From Streptomyces filipinensis (GTDB lineage Bacteria > Actinomycetota > Actinomycetes > Streptomycetales > Streptomycetaceae), in assembly GCF_014649495.1 (NCBI RefSeq), contig NZ_BMTD01000005.1, forward strand, positions 124,001-188,000: a stretch of DNA of 64,000 nucleotides, given 5' to 3'. A model generated the notes under the pieces. That model worked only from the letters and a program-made list of their open reading frames with translations, did no database searches and was not told the origin of the DNA. The position numbers and the translations under genes were made by a program. Shown here in pieces: positions 22,873-31,796 of this stretch. The first letter of the stretch is position 1. Each line of letters begins with the position of its first letter.

Positions 22873-23420
22873 CGTCGACGCCGATGATCCTGCTGCTCTC
22901 CGGAAGCCTGCGCAACGGCTCCACCAACGACGCCGTCCTGCGGACCGCGCAGGCCGTGGCGCCGTCGGTGGGGGTGGACACGCATCTGTACGAGGACCTC
23001 GCCCGGCTACCCCCCTTCAACCCCGATGACGACACCGACCCGCTGCCGGACCCGGTCGCCGGCCTGAGGGCGGCGCTGGAGCGCGCGGACGGGATCCTGA
23101 TCTGCACCCCCGAGTACGCGGGCACGCTGCCGGGCTCGTTCAAGAACCTGCTGGACTGGACGGTCGGCGGCACGGAGATCAGCGACAAGCCGACCGCGTG
23201 GATCAACGCGGCCGCCCCCGGTCGCGGACAGGGGGCGGAGGCCACGCTGCGGACGGTCCTGGGCTACACGGGCGCCGCCGTCGTCGCACCGGCCTGCGGA
23301 CGGCTCCCCGTGGGCCGGGACACGCTCGACGAGGACGGGCTGATCGCCGATCCGGACATGCGCCGCCAACTCGGCAGCACACTCGCACTGCTGGCGGCAC
23401 ACCGTCCCGCGCAGGGCTGA
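22869..23420 (+). CDS. NADPH-dependent FMN reductase family protein
   Basis: 183 residues in the flavodoxin-like fold: LLLSGSLRNGSTNDAVLRTA binds FMN phosphate (GSLRxxS motif), and CTPEYAGTLPGSFKNLLDW is the second family signature (PEYxxxxPGxxKNxxDW). These enzymes reduce FMN, quinones or chromate with NAD(P)H in the cytosol. Start ATG 22869 overlaps the methyltransferase stop. Confidence 0.9.
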   Translation: MTSTPMILLLSGSLRNGSTNDAVLRTAQAVAPSVGVDTHLYEDLARLPPFNPDDDTDPLPDPVAGLRAALERADGILICTPEYAGTLPGSFKNLLDWTVGGTEISDKPTAWINAAAPGRGQGAEATLRTVLGYTGAAVVAPACGRLPVGRDTLDEDGLIADPDMRRQLGSTLALLAAHRPAQG

Positions 23421-23543
23421 GGGAGGACCGTCTGCCGAGAGGTGGAGTCACGAGGAGTCCTCCGCACGTCGGGGGCATGGGGTGGGGGAGTCCCCGCGGA
23501 TATTCGCTGGACAACCCACCGGCCGAAGGCCAGCGTTGCTGAA

Positions 23544-24287
23544 ATGCAGCAGGAGAACATCTGGGACGCCGCCGTCGCCCGGCGTTACGACACCCCCGGC
23601 ACCGGCATGTTCGCGCCCGAGGTGCTGACGCCGGTGGTGGAACGGCTCGCCGAGCTGGCGGACGGCGGAGCCGCACTGGAGTTCGCGATCGGGACGGGCC
23701 GGGTCGCCGTCCCGCTCGCCGCGCGCGGCGTGCCCGTCACCGGCATCGAGTTGTCGGGCCCGATGGTGGAGCGACTGCGGACCAAGGCCGACGCGGCCAC
23801 GATCCCCGTGGTCATGGGTGACATGGCGACGACGGTCGCCCCGGGGGCGTACACCCTGGTCTACCTCGTCTACAACACGATCTCCAACCTGCTCACCCAG
23901 GCCGGGCAGGTCGAGTGCTTCCGCAACGCCGCCCGTCATCTCGCACCCGGCGGCCGGTTCGTGATCGAACTGTGGGTGCCCGAACTGCGCACGCTTCCCC
24001 CGGGCAGGGCGGCCACCGTGTGGCGCACCGACACCGACTACATCGGGCTCGACACCTACGACATCCTCGACCAGCGGGTCGTGTCGCACCACTTCCACGT
24101 CGACGGGACCGAACAGGCCCGGCTGTACCGCAGCCCGCACCGCTACATCTGGCCGTCCGAACTCGACCTCATGGCCCAACTGGCCGGATTCGAGCTGGAG
24201 TCGCGCCACGCGGACTGGGAGGGCGCCGAGTTCACGGCCGAGTCCCGCTCCCATGTCTCGGTGTACCGGCTCACCGAGACCGGCTAG
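23544..24287 (+). CDS. Class I SAM-dependent methyltransferase
   Basis: I use ATG 23544 (MQQENIWDAAVARRYDTPG), giving 247 residues; an upstream start at 23442 would add sequence unlike the family. Motif I is ALEFAIGTGRVAVPLAARG, then VTGIELSGPMVERLR, then YLVYNTISNLLTQAGQVECF and LAPGGRFVIELWVP. Motif I has AIGTGR in place of GxGxG, a common variant in this subgroup. Substrate unknown. The ribosome binding site is weak. It converges on the PucR-type regulator. Confidence 0.85.
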   Translation: MQQENIWDAAVARRYDTPGTGMFAPEVLTPVVERLAELADGGAALEFAIGTGRVAVPLAARGVPVTGIELSGPMVERLRTKADAATIPVVMGDMATTVAPGAYTLVYLVYNTISNLLTQAGQVECFRNAARHLAPGGRFVIELWVPELRTLPPGRAATVWRTDTDYIGLDTYDILDQRVVSHHFHVDGTEQARLYRSPHRYIWPSELDLMAQLAGFELESRHADWEGAEFTAESRSHVSVYRLTETG

Positions 24288-24425
24288 CCGCAGCCCACCG
24301 GTTCGCGGCGGACCGCCACCGCCCCGATCCCCGGTCCAAGGGCGTCGTGGGGTCGGACGCGCGGTCGCCGCGCGTACCCTCGGGCCAGGGCGACCCCGCA
24401 ACTGCGCCGGCGCCCGGACGATCCC

Positions 24426-25592
24426 TCAGAAGGGCAGCAGGCGCAGGGCGTACATCGCGGCGCCCAGATCGGCCAGGGCGATCGGGTCGGAGAGCGAACG
24501 GCCCGTCAACTCCTCGACCCGGCGCAGCCGGTAGCGCACGGTGTTCGGGTGGACGAAGAGCCGTTCGGCGGCCTCGGCGGCCACCCCTCCCGCACCGAAC
24601 CAGTGCCCCAGCGTCTGCAGCAGCCGTGCGCGCTCCGCCTCCGGCAGTCCCAGGAGCGGCCCCAGCGCGACCTCGACCAGGCGGCTGGCCTCCGCGGGGG
24701 CCGCGGCCACCAGCATCGCCAGCGGGCTGTCGTCGAACCGGGTGACCCCCGGCCCGCCGGCGGGCAGCCCGGCCAGTGCCAGCCGGGCGAAACGCAGCGC
24801 CTGCGGAGTGTCCCGCAGCGAGTCGAACCGAGGGCTGACGCCCACCCGGGCACGCCGGCGGCGCAGCGCCCGCAGGCTCACCGTCTCCGCGTCCCGGTGC
24901 GCGAGCGAGACCAGCCCGATCTGCTGGTCCGGCAGCAGCCGCCACACCGACGGCACCCCGGAGCGGCGCAACGCCGCCTCGATGCCGGGCAGCGGCTCCT
25001 GGCCGGGATCCGGCACCGACGCGGCCACGACCGCGTACGGGCCGCGCTCCGGCAGTCCGAGCTGCCGGGCCGCCTCCCACGGCGTCGTACGGTCCGCGAG
25101 CGCGCCCGTGAACAGGGCCTCCGCCAGGGCCGAGCGGCGCGCCTCGCGCTGCAGCGCCAGTTCCGCGCTGGCCTCACGGTAGGCGGCGGCCACGGCCTCC
25201 GCGTACCGGCCGAACAGGGCCCAGATCTCCGAGGAACCGGCCACCAGCTCGGCGTCCGTCGCCTCCGGATGCCGACGGGCCTCGTCGACCATCTCCGACC
25301 AGAGCAACTCGAAACCGACCCGGTAGGCGTGCAGCGTGTCCGCGAGCGGCACTCCTTGCTCGGCGCGCAGCCGTCCGGTCTGCTGAGCGGCTCCCACATC
25401 GGGTTCGGCGCCGTAGGCGAAACGGCCGAGGAGCAGATCGGCGTTGCCCTCGCAGGACTCCCTGAGCGACGCGAAGGGGATGAGCGCGTCGTCGGCGTAC
25501 GACTCGACCTCCGCACAGATGCGCTCGGTCATCAGCTCGCCCAGCTCCGGAAGGCGCACACGCAACGCGGCGGCCACATTCTGCAAACCCAT
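24426..25592 (-). CDS. PucR-family transcriptional regulator
   Basis: 388 residues from ATG 25592; extra N-terminal residues in a longer frame look random. The middle (~160-300) has a GGDEF-like CdaR domain (PYAVVAASVPDPGQEPLPGI, IGLVSLAHRDAE), and the C-terminus carries the PucR helix-turn-helix AAERLFVHPNTVRYRLRRVE followed by LTGRSLSDPIALADLGAAMY. It is divergent from the acyl-CoA ligase gene across 185 bp, a common arrangement in which the PucR regulator controls the ligase. The inducer is unknown. Confidence 0.9.
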   Translation of the reverse strand: MGLQNVAAALRVRLPELGELMTERICAEVESYADDALIPFASLRESCEGNADLLLGRFAYGAEPDVGAAQQTGRLRAEQGVPLADTLHAYRVGFELLWSEMVDEARRHPEATDAELVAGSSEIWALFGRYAEAVAAAYREASAELALQREARRSALAEALFTGALADRTTPWEAARQLGLPERGPYAVVAASVPDPGQEPLPGIEAALRRSGVPSVWRLLPDQQIGLVSLAHRDAETVSLRALRRRRARVGVSPRFDSLRDTPQALRFARLALAGLPAGGPGVTRFDDSPLAMLVAAAPAEASRLVEVALGPLLGLPEAERARLLQTLGHWFGAGGVAAEAAERLFVHPNTVRYRLRRVEELTGRSLSDPIALADLGAAMYALRLLPF

Positions 25593-25777
25593 GTCCGCAG
25601 CGTACGGCGGTCCGATTGTCCTCTGGAACAACTCGGACGGGGGTGAACTGTGGCCGCCGCCATGGACCCCCGCGACGGTCCGGGCGACCATGCCGTGAGC
25701 GTCGGGGGCGGGACCCCGCGTGAGCGCCGGGGGGCGGGGCCCCGCGAGCGCGGTGAGCGTGCGTGCGAGGAGGCATC

Positions 25778-27280
25778 ATGGCCAATCTGGCGGAGTTCCT
25801 GGTGGAGACGGCACGACGGCTGCCGGGCAGCCCGGCGCTGCGGCTCGGGACGGCGACCACCACCTACGCCGAACTGGACCGGCTGAGCGCGCAGGCCGCC
25901 GCGCTGCTGCGCACCGAGGGCCTGCGCACCGGCGACCGGGTCGCGCTGATGCTGCCGAACGTGCCCGAGTTCGTCGTCCTGTACTACGCCGTCCTGCGCG
26001 CCGGCGGCATCGTGGTGCCGCTGAACCCGCTCCTGAAGGAGCGCGAGACCGAGTACCACCTGCGGGACTCGGGCGCCGTCCTGCTCTTCGAGTGGCACCA
26101 GGCACCCGGAGAGGGCACGGCCGGGGCGGCCGCCGCCGGGGTACGGCGCCTGGCGGTCGAACCGGCCGCGTTCGCCGCCGAACTGGCGCGCCTGGAGCCG
26201 CAGTACGAGGTTACCGCGGCCGCCGGCGACGACATCGCGGTGCTCCTCTACACCTCGGGTACCACGGGCCGGCCCAAGGGCGCCGCGCTCACCCACGCCG
26301 GGCTCCGCCACAACACCGAGGTCAACGTCACCGAGGTCCAGCGGCTGACGTCCGACGACGTGATCGTCGGCTGTCTGCCGCTGTTCCACATCTTCGGGCA
26401 GACCTGCACCATGAACGTCGCCGTCCGCAGCGGGGCCTCTCTCACCCTCGTCCCCCGCTTCGAGCCGCAGACGGTGCTCGACGCCATCGCCCGCGACCGG
26501 GCGACCGTGTTCGAGGGCGTCCCCACCATGTACGCGGCGCTGCTGCAGCACCCGGGCGCCGCCGCGGCGGACGTCGCCAGTCTGCGCATGTGCATCTCGG
26601 GCGGCGCGTCCCTGCCGGTGGAGATCCTGCACGGGTTCGAACGGCGCTTCGGCTGCATGGTGCTGGAGGGCTTCGGCATGTCCGAGACCAGCCCGGTGGT
26701 CTCCTTCAACCACCCCGACCGCCCCCGCAAGCCCGGCTCCATCGGCACGCCCATCCGCGACGTCGAGGTCCGGCTGCTGGACGACGCCGGCCGGGACGTC
26801 GCCCCGGGCGAGGTCGGTGAGCTGGCCGTGCGCGGTCCCAACCTGATGAAGGAGTACTGGCACCGCCCCGAGGAGACGGCCGCCACCGTCCCCGACGGCT
26901 GGCTGCGCACCGGCGACCTGGCTCGCCGGGACGAGGACGGCTATCTGTTCATCGTCGACCGGAAGAAGGACCTCATCATCCGCGGCGGCTACAACGTCTA
27001 CCCGCGTGAGATCGAGGAGGTGCTGCACGAGCATCCCGCCGTCGCGCTCGCCGCGGTGCTCGGGGTGCCGGACGAGCGCCTCGGTGAGGAGGTGGCCGCC
27101 GCGGTGGTGCTGAGGCCGGGAGCCCAGGCGGACACCGAGGAACTGCAGCAGTTCGTGCGGGACCGGGTCGCGGCCTACAAGTACCCGCGCCGGGTGTGGC
27201 TGGCGGAGGCACTGCCGATGGGTCCGAGCGGCAAGATCCTCAAGCGGGAGATCACCGCGCCGCTCTCCTCACCGAAGTGA
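25778..27280 (+). CDS. Long-chain fatty-acid-CoA ligase (AMP-binding)
   Basis: 500 residues from ATG 25778, 4 bp after GAGGAGG. Adenylation motifs in order: LLYTSGTTGRPKGAALTHAG (~155-175), GFGMSETSPVVSFN (~300-314), WLRTGDLARRDEDGYLFIVD (~376-395), RKKDLIIRGGYNVYPREIEE (~396-415), and GPSGKILKREI with the catalytic Lys near the end. It activates a carboxylic acid to the acyl-AMP and then to acyl-CoA in the cytosol. The regulator next door suggests inducible fatty-acid use. An inverted repeat overlaps its stop codon. Confidence 0.9.
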   Translation: MANLAEFLVETARRLPGSPALRLGTATTTYAELDRLSAQAAALLRTEGLRTGDRVALMLPNVPEFVVLYYAVLRAGGIVVPLNPLLKERETEYHLRDSGAVLLFEWHQAPGEGTAGAAAAGVRRLAVEPAAFAAELARLEPQYEVTAAAGDDIAVLLYTSGTTGRPKGAALTHAGLRHNTEVNVTEVQRLTSDDVIVGCLPLFHIFGQTCTMNVAVRSGASLTLVPRFEPQTVLDAIARDRATVFEGVPTMYAALLQHPGAAAADVASLRMCISGGASLPVEILHGFERRFGCMVLEGFGMSETSPVVSFNHPDRPRKPGSIGTPIRDVEVRLLDDAGRDVAPGEVGELAVRGPNLMKEYWHRPEETAATVPDGWLRTGDLARRDEDGYLFIVDRKKDLIIRGGYNVYPREIEEVLHEHPAVALAAVLGVPDERLGEEVAAAVVLRPGAQADTEELQQFVRDRVAAYKYPRRVWLAEALPMGPSGKILKREITAPLSSPK

Positions 27281-27293
27281 ACAACCTGTTCAC
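27277..27293. promoter_or_regulatory. 17-bp inverted repeat upstream of small HTH gene
   Basis: GTGAACA and TGTTCAC are perfect inverted arms around ACC. The repeat overlaps the ligase stop and is 46 bp before the start of the HTH protein gene, in an A/T-rich stretch. Spacing (5 between GAAC and GTTC) differs from the 4-bp spacing of actinobacterial LexA boxes. Confidence 0.5.
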
Positions 27294-27338
27294 AATATTC
27301 AGTTGCCGTCATGTCGTGTGTGGTCCCATGCTGGTGAC

Positions 27339-27782
27339 ATGTCATCGACCACTGAACCCACCGATCCCTTCACACCCCCGCAGCCCGAGCAGGCCCGTGC
27401 CCAACGGGTCTACGCCTCGCTGTTCCGCATCGCCGAGCGGCACGCCGCGACGGACGAGCAACGGCGGCGGCAGACGAATCCGACGCTCCTCGCGCCGCAC
27501 GAGGCCGTCAGGCTTGTGACGTTCCTGCTCAGCGGGGCCGCGCTGCCCGAAGACGGGGAGCCGGAGGTGGATCACGCCGACATCACGGCCGCGCTGAGCC
27601 TCGTCCCGCTGGTGCGGGCGGAGATGGACGAACTGGAGACCGGGCTCCTGGAGATGGCGAGGGGCCGGGGCATGACCTGGCCCGAGATCGCCTTCGGCCT
27701 GGGGCTCGGCACTCCCCAGGCCGCCAGGCAGCGCTACGAACGACTGGCCAGCCGCACCGCCACCGAGGACGAAACCTCCTAG
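27339..27782 (+). CDS. Small helix-turn-helix-like protein
   Basis: 147 residues from ATG 27339. The N-terminal part is charged and Gln/Arg-rich; the centre is helical (AALSLVPLVRAEMDELETGL). The C-terminal GMTWPEIAFGLGLGTPQAAR followed by QRYERLASR fits a helix-turn-helix of the kind seen in small actinobacterial DNA-binding proteins. Its own promoter may be controlled by the adjacent inverted repeat. Its stop overlaps that of the convergent amidohydrolase gene within CTAG. Confidence 0.75.
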   Translation: MSSTTEPTDPFTPPQPEQARAQRVYASLFRIAERHAATDEQRRRQTNPTLLAPHEAVRLVTFLLSGAALPEDGEPEVDHADITAALSLVPLVRAEMDELETGLLEMARGRGMTWPEIAFGLGLGTPQAARQRYERLASRTATEDETS

Positions 27783-30700
27783 ACGCCGTCCGGACCAGGA
27801 AGGCAGCACGAGCCCCGCCGGAGGTGACCGGCCACCTCCAGCCATGTCATGCCGCGGGGAGGCGCCTGCCCGGCTGCCGCGTCCGGCCGGTGCGCGGACG
27901 TCAGGTCGCCCTGCGCGTGGGGCACTCCCTCGCGCACCACGACCGGGATGTCGACGAGGGTGCCGAAGTCGGAGAACGGGTCGCCGGCCACGATCGTCAG
28001 GTCGGCGATCCTGCCCTCCTCCACCGTCCCGAGGTCGGCGTCCAGGCCGAACAGGCGGGCCGGCACGGTGGTCGCGCTGTGCAGGGCCTCGTCGGGCGTG
28101 AAGCCGTGGGCGTGCAGCGCGCGCAGCGCCAGATGCAGGGAGAGACCGACCGGGACCAGGGGCGCGTCGGTGCCCAGGGCGACACGGGCGCCGTCCGCCG
28201 CCAGCCGCCGGTAGTCCGCCATCTCGGTGGCCAGGGCCCGCCGTTGTGCGTCGGTGGGCGCGGTCCGGGCGTGTTCGCGGACGGCGGCGGCGTCCCAGGG
28301 CGGCATGAGGCGCGTCACGCGCGGGTCCTCGGCCAGCCGCGGATCGGCGTCGAGCAGGATCTGCGCGCTGAACGGCGTGATGATCAGGGCGAAGGAGCCG
28401 TCGGCGTACTGCTGCACCAGATCCTGGCCGATCCGGCCGAGCGGGGTGACGGCATGCCCGTACTCCAGGCGCTGGGTGGCCTGCAGATGGGTCGTCAGGT
28501 CCTGGCCCGCCGCCCGGCCCGGGGCGCACAGATGGCTGCCGCTGGGCACCCCCAGAGCGTGGGCGGCCTCGGCCGCCTCGGCCATGACCTCGCCGGATGC
28601 GCGCACATAGGTCTTGACGAAGTCCACGTCCAGCGCGGTGGCGCGCCGGAGCGTGCGCCGGACCCCCTCGCCGGTGCGGTGGGCGCGGCCCATGCTGTAC
28701 GCCGTGCGGGCGCCGTCGACGAGTTCGGCGCAGGCGAGCTGCCGCGGACCGAGCAGATCCCCCGAGGCGGCCGCCTCGCGCAGCCGGACGGCGTCGTAGA
28801 GCGGACCGCCGAGACAGGCCGTGGTCGTGATGCCGTACGCGAGCGCCGTGAGGCTCTGCCGGGCACCGTAGGTGGCCGCATAGGGGTGGGTGTGGCTGTC
28901 GAACAGGCCGGGCAGGACGGTCCGGTCCGAGGCGTCGAGAGAGCGGTGGCCGGGCCGGCGGGCGCGGTGCGGCTCGACCGCGGTGATCCGCTTGCCGGTG
29001 ACGAGGATGTCCACGTCGTGCCGTGGCGGCGCGCCGGTGGCGTCCCACAGCTGACCCGCGTGGATCCGCAGCGGCTCGGCGGAGGCGCCCGCGGTGCGCC
29101 CGGTGGGCAGCCGGAGCGGGAGGGTGCGGGCCCGTGCCGTGGGGACGGAGAGCCGGCGCAGCCGGCCGGCGGAGAGATAGAGGAGCGTGCCGGAGTCCGC
29201 GGACCAGCTGGGGTGGTCGGCCGGCTCGTCGGTGAGCCGGCGTGCCGGACCCGCCGGTGTGCCGTCGGCCGTCACGGGCAGCAGCCACAGCGCCGACTCG
29301 GCCACCAACGCCATCCAACGGCCGTCGGGGGACCACACCGGCCCGGCGGCCACCCGGTCGGACAGCGACTGGTGCTCGGCGGGCAGATGGCGGCGTTCGC
29401 CGCCGGTACGGGTGTCGATGACACGGATGAGGTGGTAGCCCTCGCGGAACCGCTGGTTGAGCCGGTTGCGGTCGCAGAAGGCCAGGTAGCGGCCGTCGGG
29501 TGACCAACTGGGGGCGCCGGGCGGCCCGTCGGTGGCCAGCGGCCGGGCCAGCCGCTGCTCGGCGCCCGTGGCCAGGGTGCGCAGCAGCAGGTTCCCCGTG
29601 AGGTCCTGGCAGGCCAGGCGGGTGCCGTCCGGGGACAGCGCGGGATACAGCCGGCCGCCCTCGGTCAACGGCTCGTCGGCGCCGCTGTCCAGGTGGCGGC
29701 GGCGTACGGCCACCAGCCCGTCCTGGTCCGTGCAGTACAGCAGGCTGCCCCCGTCCGGCGCCCACCCCGGCATCTGCAGCAGATGGACGTCGGCCGCCTG
29801 CAGCAGCTTGCGCGCAGCGCCCCCGACCGGCATCAGCCACAGCGCGTTCAGCGCCACGAACGCCACACTGCGGCCGTCGGGGGACAGGGCCGGCCGGTGC
29901 AGACCGCGCACCGGCAGCTGCCGCTCCGGTGCGAGCGGACGACGTCGACGGATCCGGGACGGACCGGGCACCGGCATGCGGGCGGCGAACGGCACCTCCC
30001 GCACGGAGGAGCCGCCGAGAGAGCGGATGCGGATCCGCCCGTCACCGACGTACAGCAACTCGTCCTCGCTCAGCCAGCACGGCGGAGCGGCCGCCAGGTC
30101 CTCGTCCGCCGTGACGACCTCCCCGTCGACCATCAGCAGCGACGCGTCGGCCGGCAGCCCCGGGGCCGCCGCGCCGGCCAGCCGCACATACGCGATCCGC
30201 CCCGAGGGCGACACCGACGGGCACAGCAGCCGGCCCGCGGTCACCGTGCGCAGTACCTCGGCAGGGCCTCCCGCGGCCGGTACCCGGACCAGCGCCAGTC
30301 CGCCGTCGTTGCCGCCGCCCGGTGTGTGGGCGGCGCGCACGCACACCAGCGACCGGCCATCCGCCGACCAGGCCGGATCGAAGTCCTCGTAGTCCCCGCC
30401 GGTGAGCCGGCGCGGCCGGCCGTCGGCCACGTCCAGCACGCACAGCCCGTAGGAGGCGCCGGCCGTGGCGTCGCCGCCGCGTTCGGACGAGAACGCCAGG
30501 CGGGTGCCGTCCGGCGACCAGGCGACACCGCGGTCGTCCCAGGGCCCGTCCGTCACCTGCCGCAGTCCGCCGCCGTCCGGCCGCAGCGTCCACAGATGGA
30601 AACCGCCCCCGCGATAGCCGCACACGGCCAGGCTCTTCCCGTCGGGCGACACGGCGGGACGCGTCGCCTCCAGCTCCCAGCCCGTCACCTGCTCGGCCCT

Positions 30701-30949
30701 TCCGCCGTCCCGGGGCACCCGCCACAACACCCCCTGCACCTCGGCGATCAGCGCACCGCCGGCCCGGCCGGCGGTGACCGAACCCCCGGTCATCCGCGTG
30801 TAGGTGAGGTACCGCTGGGTGCGGCCGGCCGGCGCACCGGCCCCGTCCGCCGCTTCCCGCGCCCCCGCCGGCTGCGGCGAGACGGCGGTGACCAGCCCTG
30901 CCGCAGCCGTCCCGAGGAACCGGCGCCGGTCGACGCTGCCGAAGTCCAT
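27779..30949 (-). CDS. Tat-exported PD40 beta-propeller / amidohydrolase fusion
   Basis: 1056 residues from ATG 30949, after AGGGGACAGGGT. The twin-arginine signal is DRRRFLGTAAAGLVTAVSPQ. Residues ~45-640 contain many TolB/PD40 propeller blades (PAVSPDGKSLAV, VAWSPDGTRLAFSSERGG, PALSPDGTRLACQDL and others). From ~690 an amidohydrolase begins: LPGLFDSHTHPYAATYG (HxH metal ligands), VDFVKTYVRA (probable carboxylated Lys), GSHLCAPG, LEYGHAVTP (His ligands) and ALGTDAPLVPVG (Asp ligand). The layout matches secreted amidohydrolases fused to a propeller; these hydrolyse cyclic amides or peptides, with substrate unknown here. Confidence 0.9.
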   Translation of the reverse strand: MDFGSVDRRRFLGTAAAGLVTAVSPQPAGAREAADGAGAPAGRTQRYLTYTRMTGGSVTAGRAGGALIAEVQGVLWRVPRDGGRAEQVTGWELEATRPAVSPDGKSLAVCGYRGGGFHLWTLRPDGGGLRQVTDGPWDDRGVAWSPDGTRLAFSSERGGDATAGASYGLCVLDVADGRPRRLTGGDYEDFDPAWSADGRSLVCVRAAHTPGGGNDGGLALVRVPAAGGPAEVLRTVTAGRLLCPSVSPSGRIAYVRLAGAAAPGLPADASLLMVDGEVVTADEDLAAAPPCWLSEDELLYVGDGRIRIRSLGGSSVREVPFAARMPVPGPSRIRRRRPLAPERQLPVRGLHRPALSPDGRSVAFVALNALWLMPVGGAARKLLQAADVHLLQMPGWAPDGGSLLYCTDQDGLVAVRRRHLDSGADEPLTEGGRLYPALSPDGTRLACQDLTGNLLLRTLATGAEQRLARPLATDGPPGAPSWSPDGRYLAFCDRNRLNQRFREGYHLIRVIDTRTGGERRHLPAEHQSLSDRVAAGPVWSPDGRWMALVAESALWLLPVTADGTPAGPARRLTDEPADHPSWSADSGTLLYLSAGRLRRLSVPTARARTLPLRLPTGRTAGASAEPLRIHAGQLWDATGAPPRHDVDILVTGKRITAVEPHRARRPGHRSLDASDRTVLPGLFDSHTHPYAATYGARQSLTALAYGITTTACLGGPLYDAVRLREAAASGDLLGPRQLACAELVDGARTAYSMGRAHRTGEGVRRTLRRATALDVDFVKTYVRASGEVMAEAAEAAHALGVPSGSHLCAPGRAAGQDLTTHLQATQRLEYGHAVTPLGRIGQDLVQQYADGSFALIITPFSAQILLDADPRLAEDPRVTRLMPPWDAAAVREHARTAPTDAQRRALATEMADYRRLAADGARVALGTDAPLVPVGLSLHLALRALHAHGFTPDEALHSATTVPARLFGLDADLGTVEEGRIADLTIVAGDPFSDFGTLVDIPVVVREGVPHAQGDLTSAHRPDAAAGQAPPRGMTWLEVAGHLRRGSCCLPGPDGV

Positions 30950-31257
30950 ACCCTGTCCCCTGCCCTTCCTGCCGCTTCCGTTCAGCGAAGTGGCAGCGGT
31001 ACGCCCCGCACCAGTACGCGATTCGGCCACACCGGCCCCTCCCACACCCAGCGCAACGCCCGGACGGTACGGTGGTCACGCGGTGTCACCCCGGAGCGGG
31101 GCGCGCGGCAGCGGCCGGCGGCGCCTCCAGCACCTCGACGGGTGCTTCACCCTCGGCCACGGACACCGGCCTCGGCCGGACCGGACGGCCGGTCTGCTCC
31201 CGGTGCGCCCTCGTCGCGCCCTGCTGGGATGCCCTCCGGGCAGGGATGCTGGCGCCC
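30950..31257. other. Intergenic region without recognised gene
   Basis: The 308 bp between the amidohydrolase start and the DUF6083 gene hold GC-rich sequence with no supported coding frame. It must contain divergent promoters, but I see no clear operator. Confidence 0.5.
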
Positions 31258-31743
31258 ATGGGGGTATACGACGACAGCATCATCCCGTTGGCCGGTTCCG
31301 ACGAGCAGCGGCAGCCGCTCCCCGGCGCGCCCCGCTCATGGGAGAACGCGGACCGCGCCCAAGCGGCCCTCGACGGAGCCATCGGTCCGGAACCGCCCAG
31401 CCCGCCGCGGTGCCCGCACTGCGGTCTGGCCGGTGAGCGGCGCCCCACCTACACGGGTCAGCACGTGCTCCTCGAACCCGGCCTCGTGCTGCCCGCCCAC
31501 CTGGTTCCCGGCGGGCACCGCTGGCACGTCGACAGCAACGGGGTGGCGTGGAACGGCGGATCCGAGGAGCCCCTGCCCGGCGCCCGGTGCCGCATCCCGC
31601 ACCACCTGGCCTGTCCGGGGCTCAGCCTGGACGAGATCCGGCCCTGGCGCTGGCTGACCGAGGTCCGGACGGAGAACGCCGGCAGGGCACGGCGGAGAGC
31701 GGACGAGGAGAGCGGCCCCACGGCGCTGCCCGATGCCGGCTGA
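31258..31743 (+). CDS. DUF6083-type hypothetical protein
   Basis: 161 residues from ATG 31258; an ATG at 31246 in frame is an alternative (GGGCAGGG precedes both). RCPHCGLAGERRPTYTGQHV (~46-65) contains a CxxC knuckle, followed by LLEPGLVLPAHLVPGGHRWH and VDSNGVAWNGG, then CRIPHHLACPG. The CxxC near the start and the C...C later could bind zinc. The pattern matches the Streptomyces-specific DUF6083 proteins, whose function is unknown. Confidence 0.75.
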   Translation: MGVYDDSIIPLAGSDEQRQPLPGAPRSWENADRAQAALDGAIGPEPPSPPRCPHCGLAGERRPTYTGQHVLLEPGLVLPAHLVPGGHRWHVDSNGVAWNGGSEEPLPGARCRIPHHLACPGLSLDEIRPWRWLTEVRTENAGRARRRADEESGPTALPDAG

Positions 31744-31796
31744 GACCGGCGCGCGGAGGCGGTCCGTGCGCGGCACCGGGCACCGGGAACCCCGGC

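Noticed and set aside
27277..27293. LexA/SOS box
   Set aside because: The GAAC and GTTC arms are 5 bp apart, not 4, and the flanks do not match the actinobacterial consensus.
27342..29840. 832-residue minus-strand frame
   Set aside because: It is an out-of-frame shadow of the PD40-amidohydrolase gene, rich in Arg/Pro/Gly without motifs.
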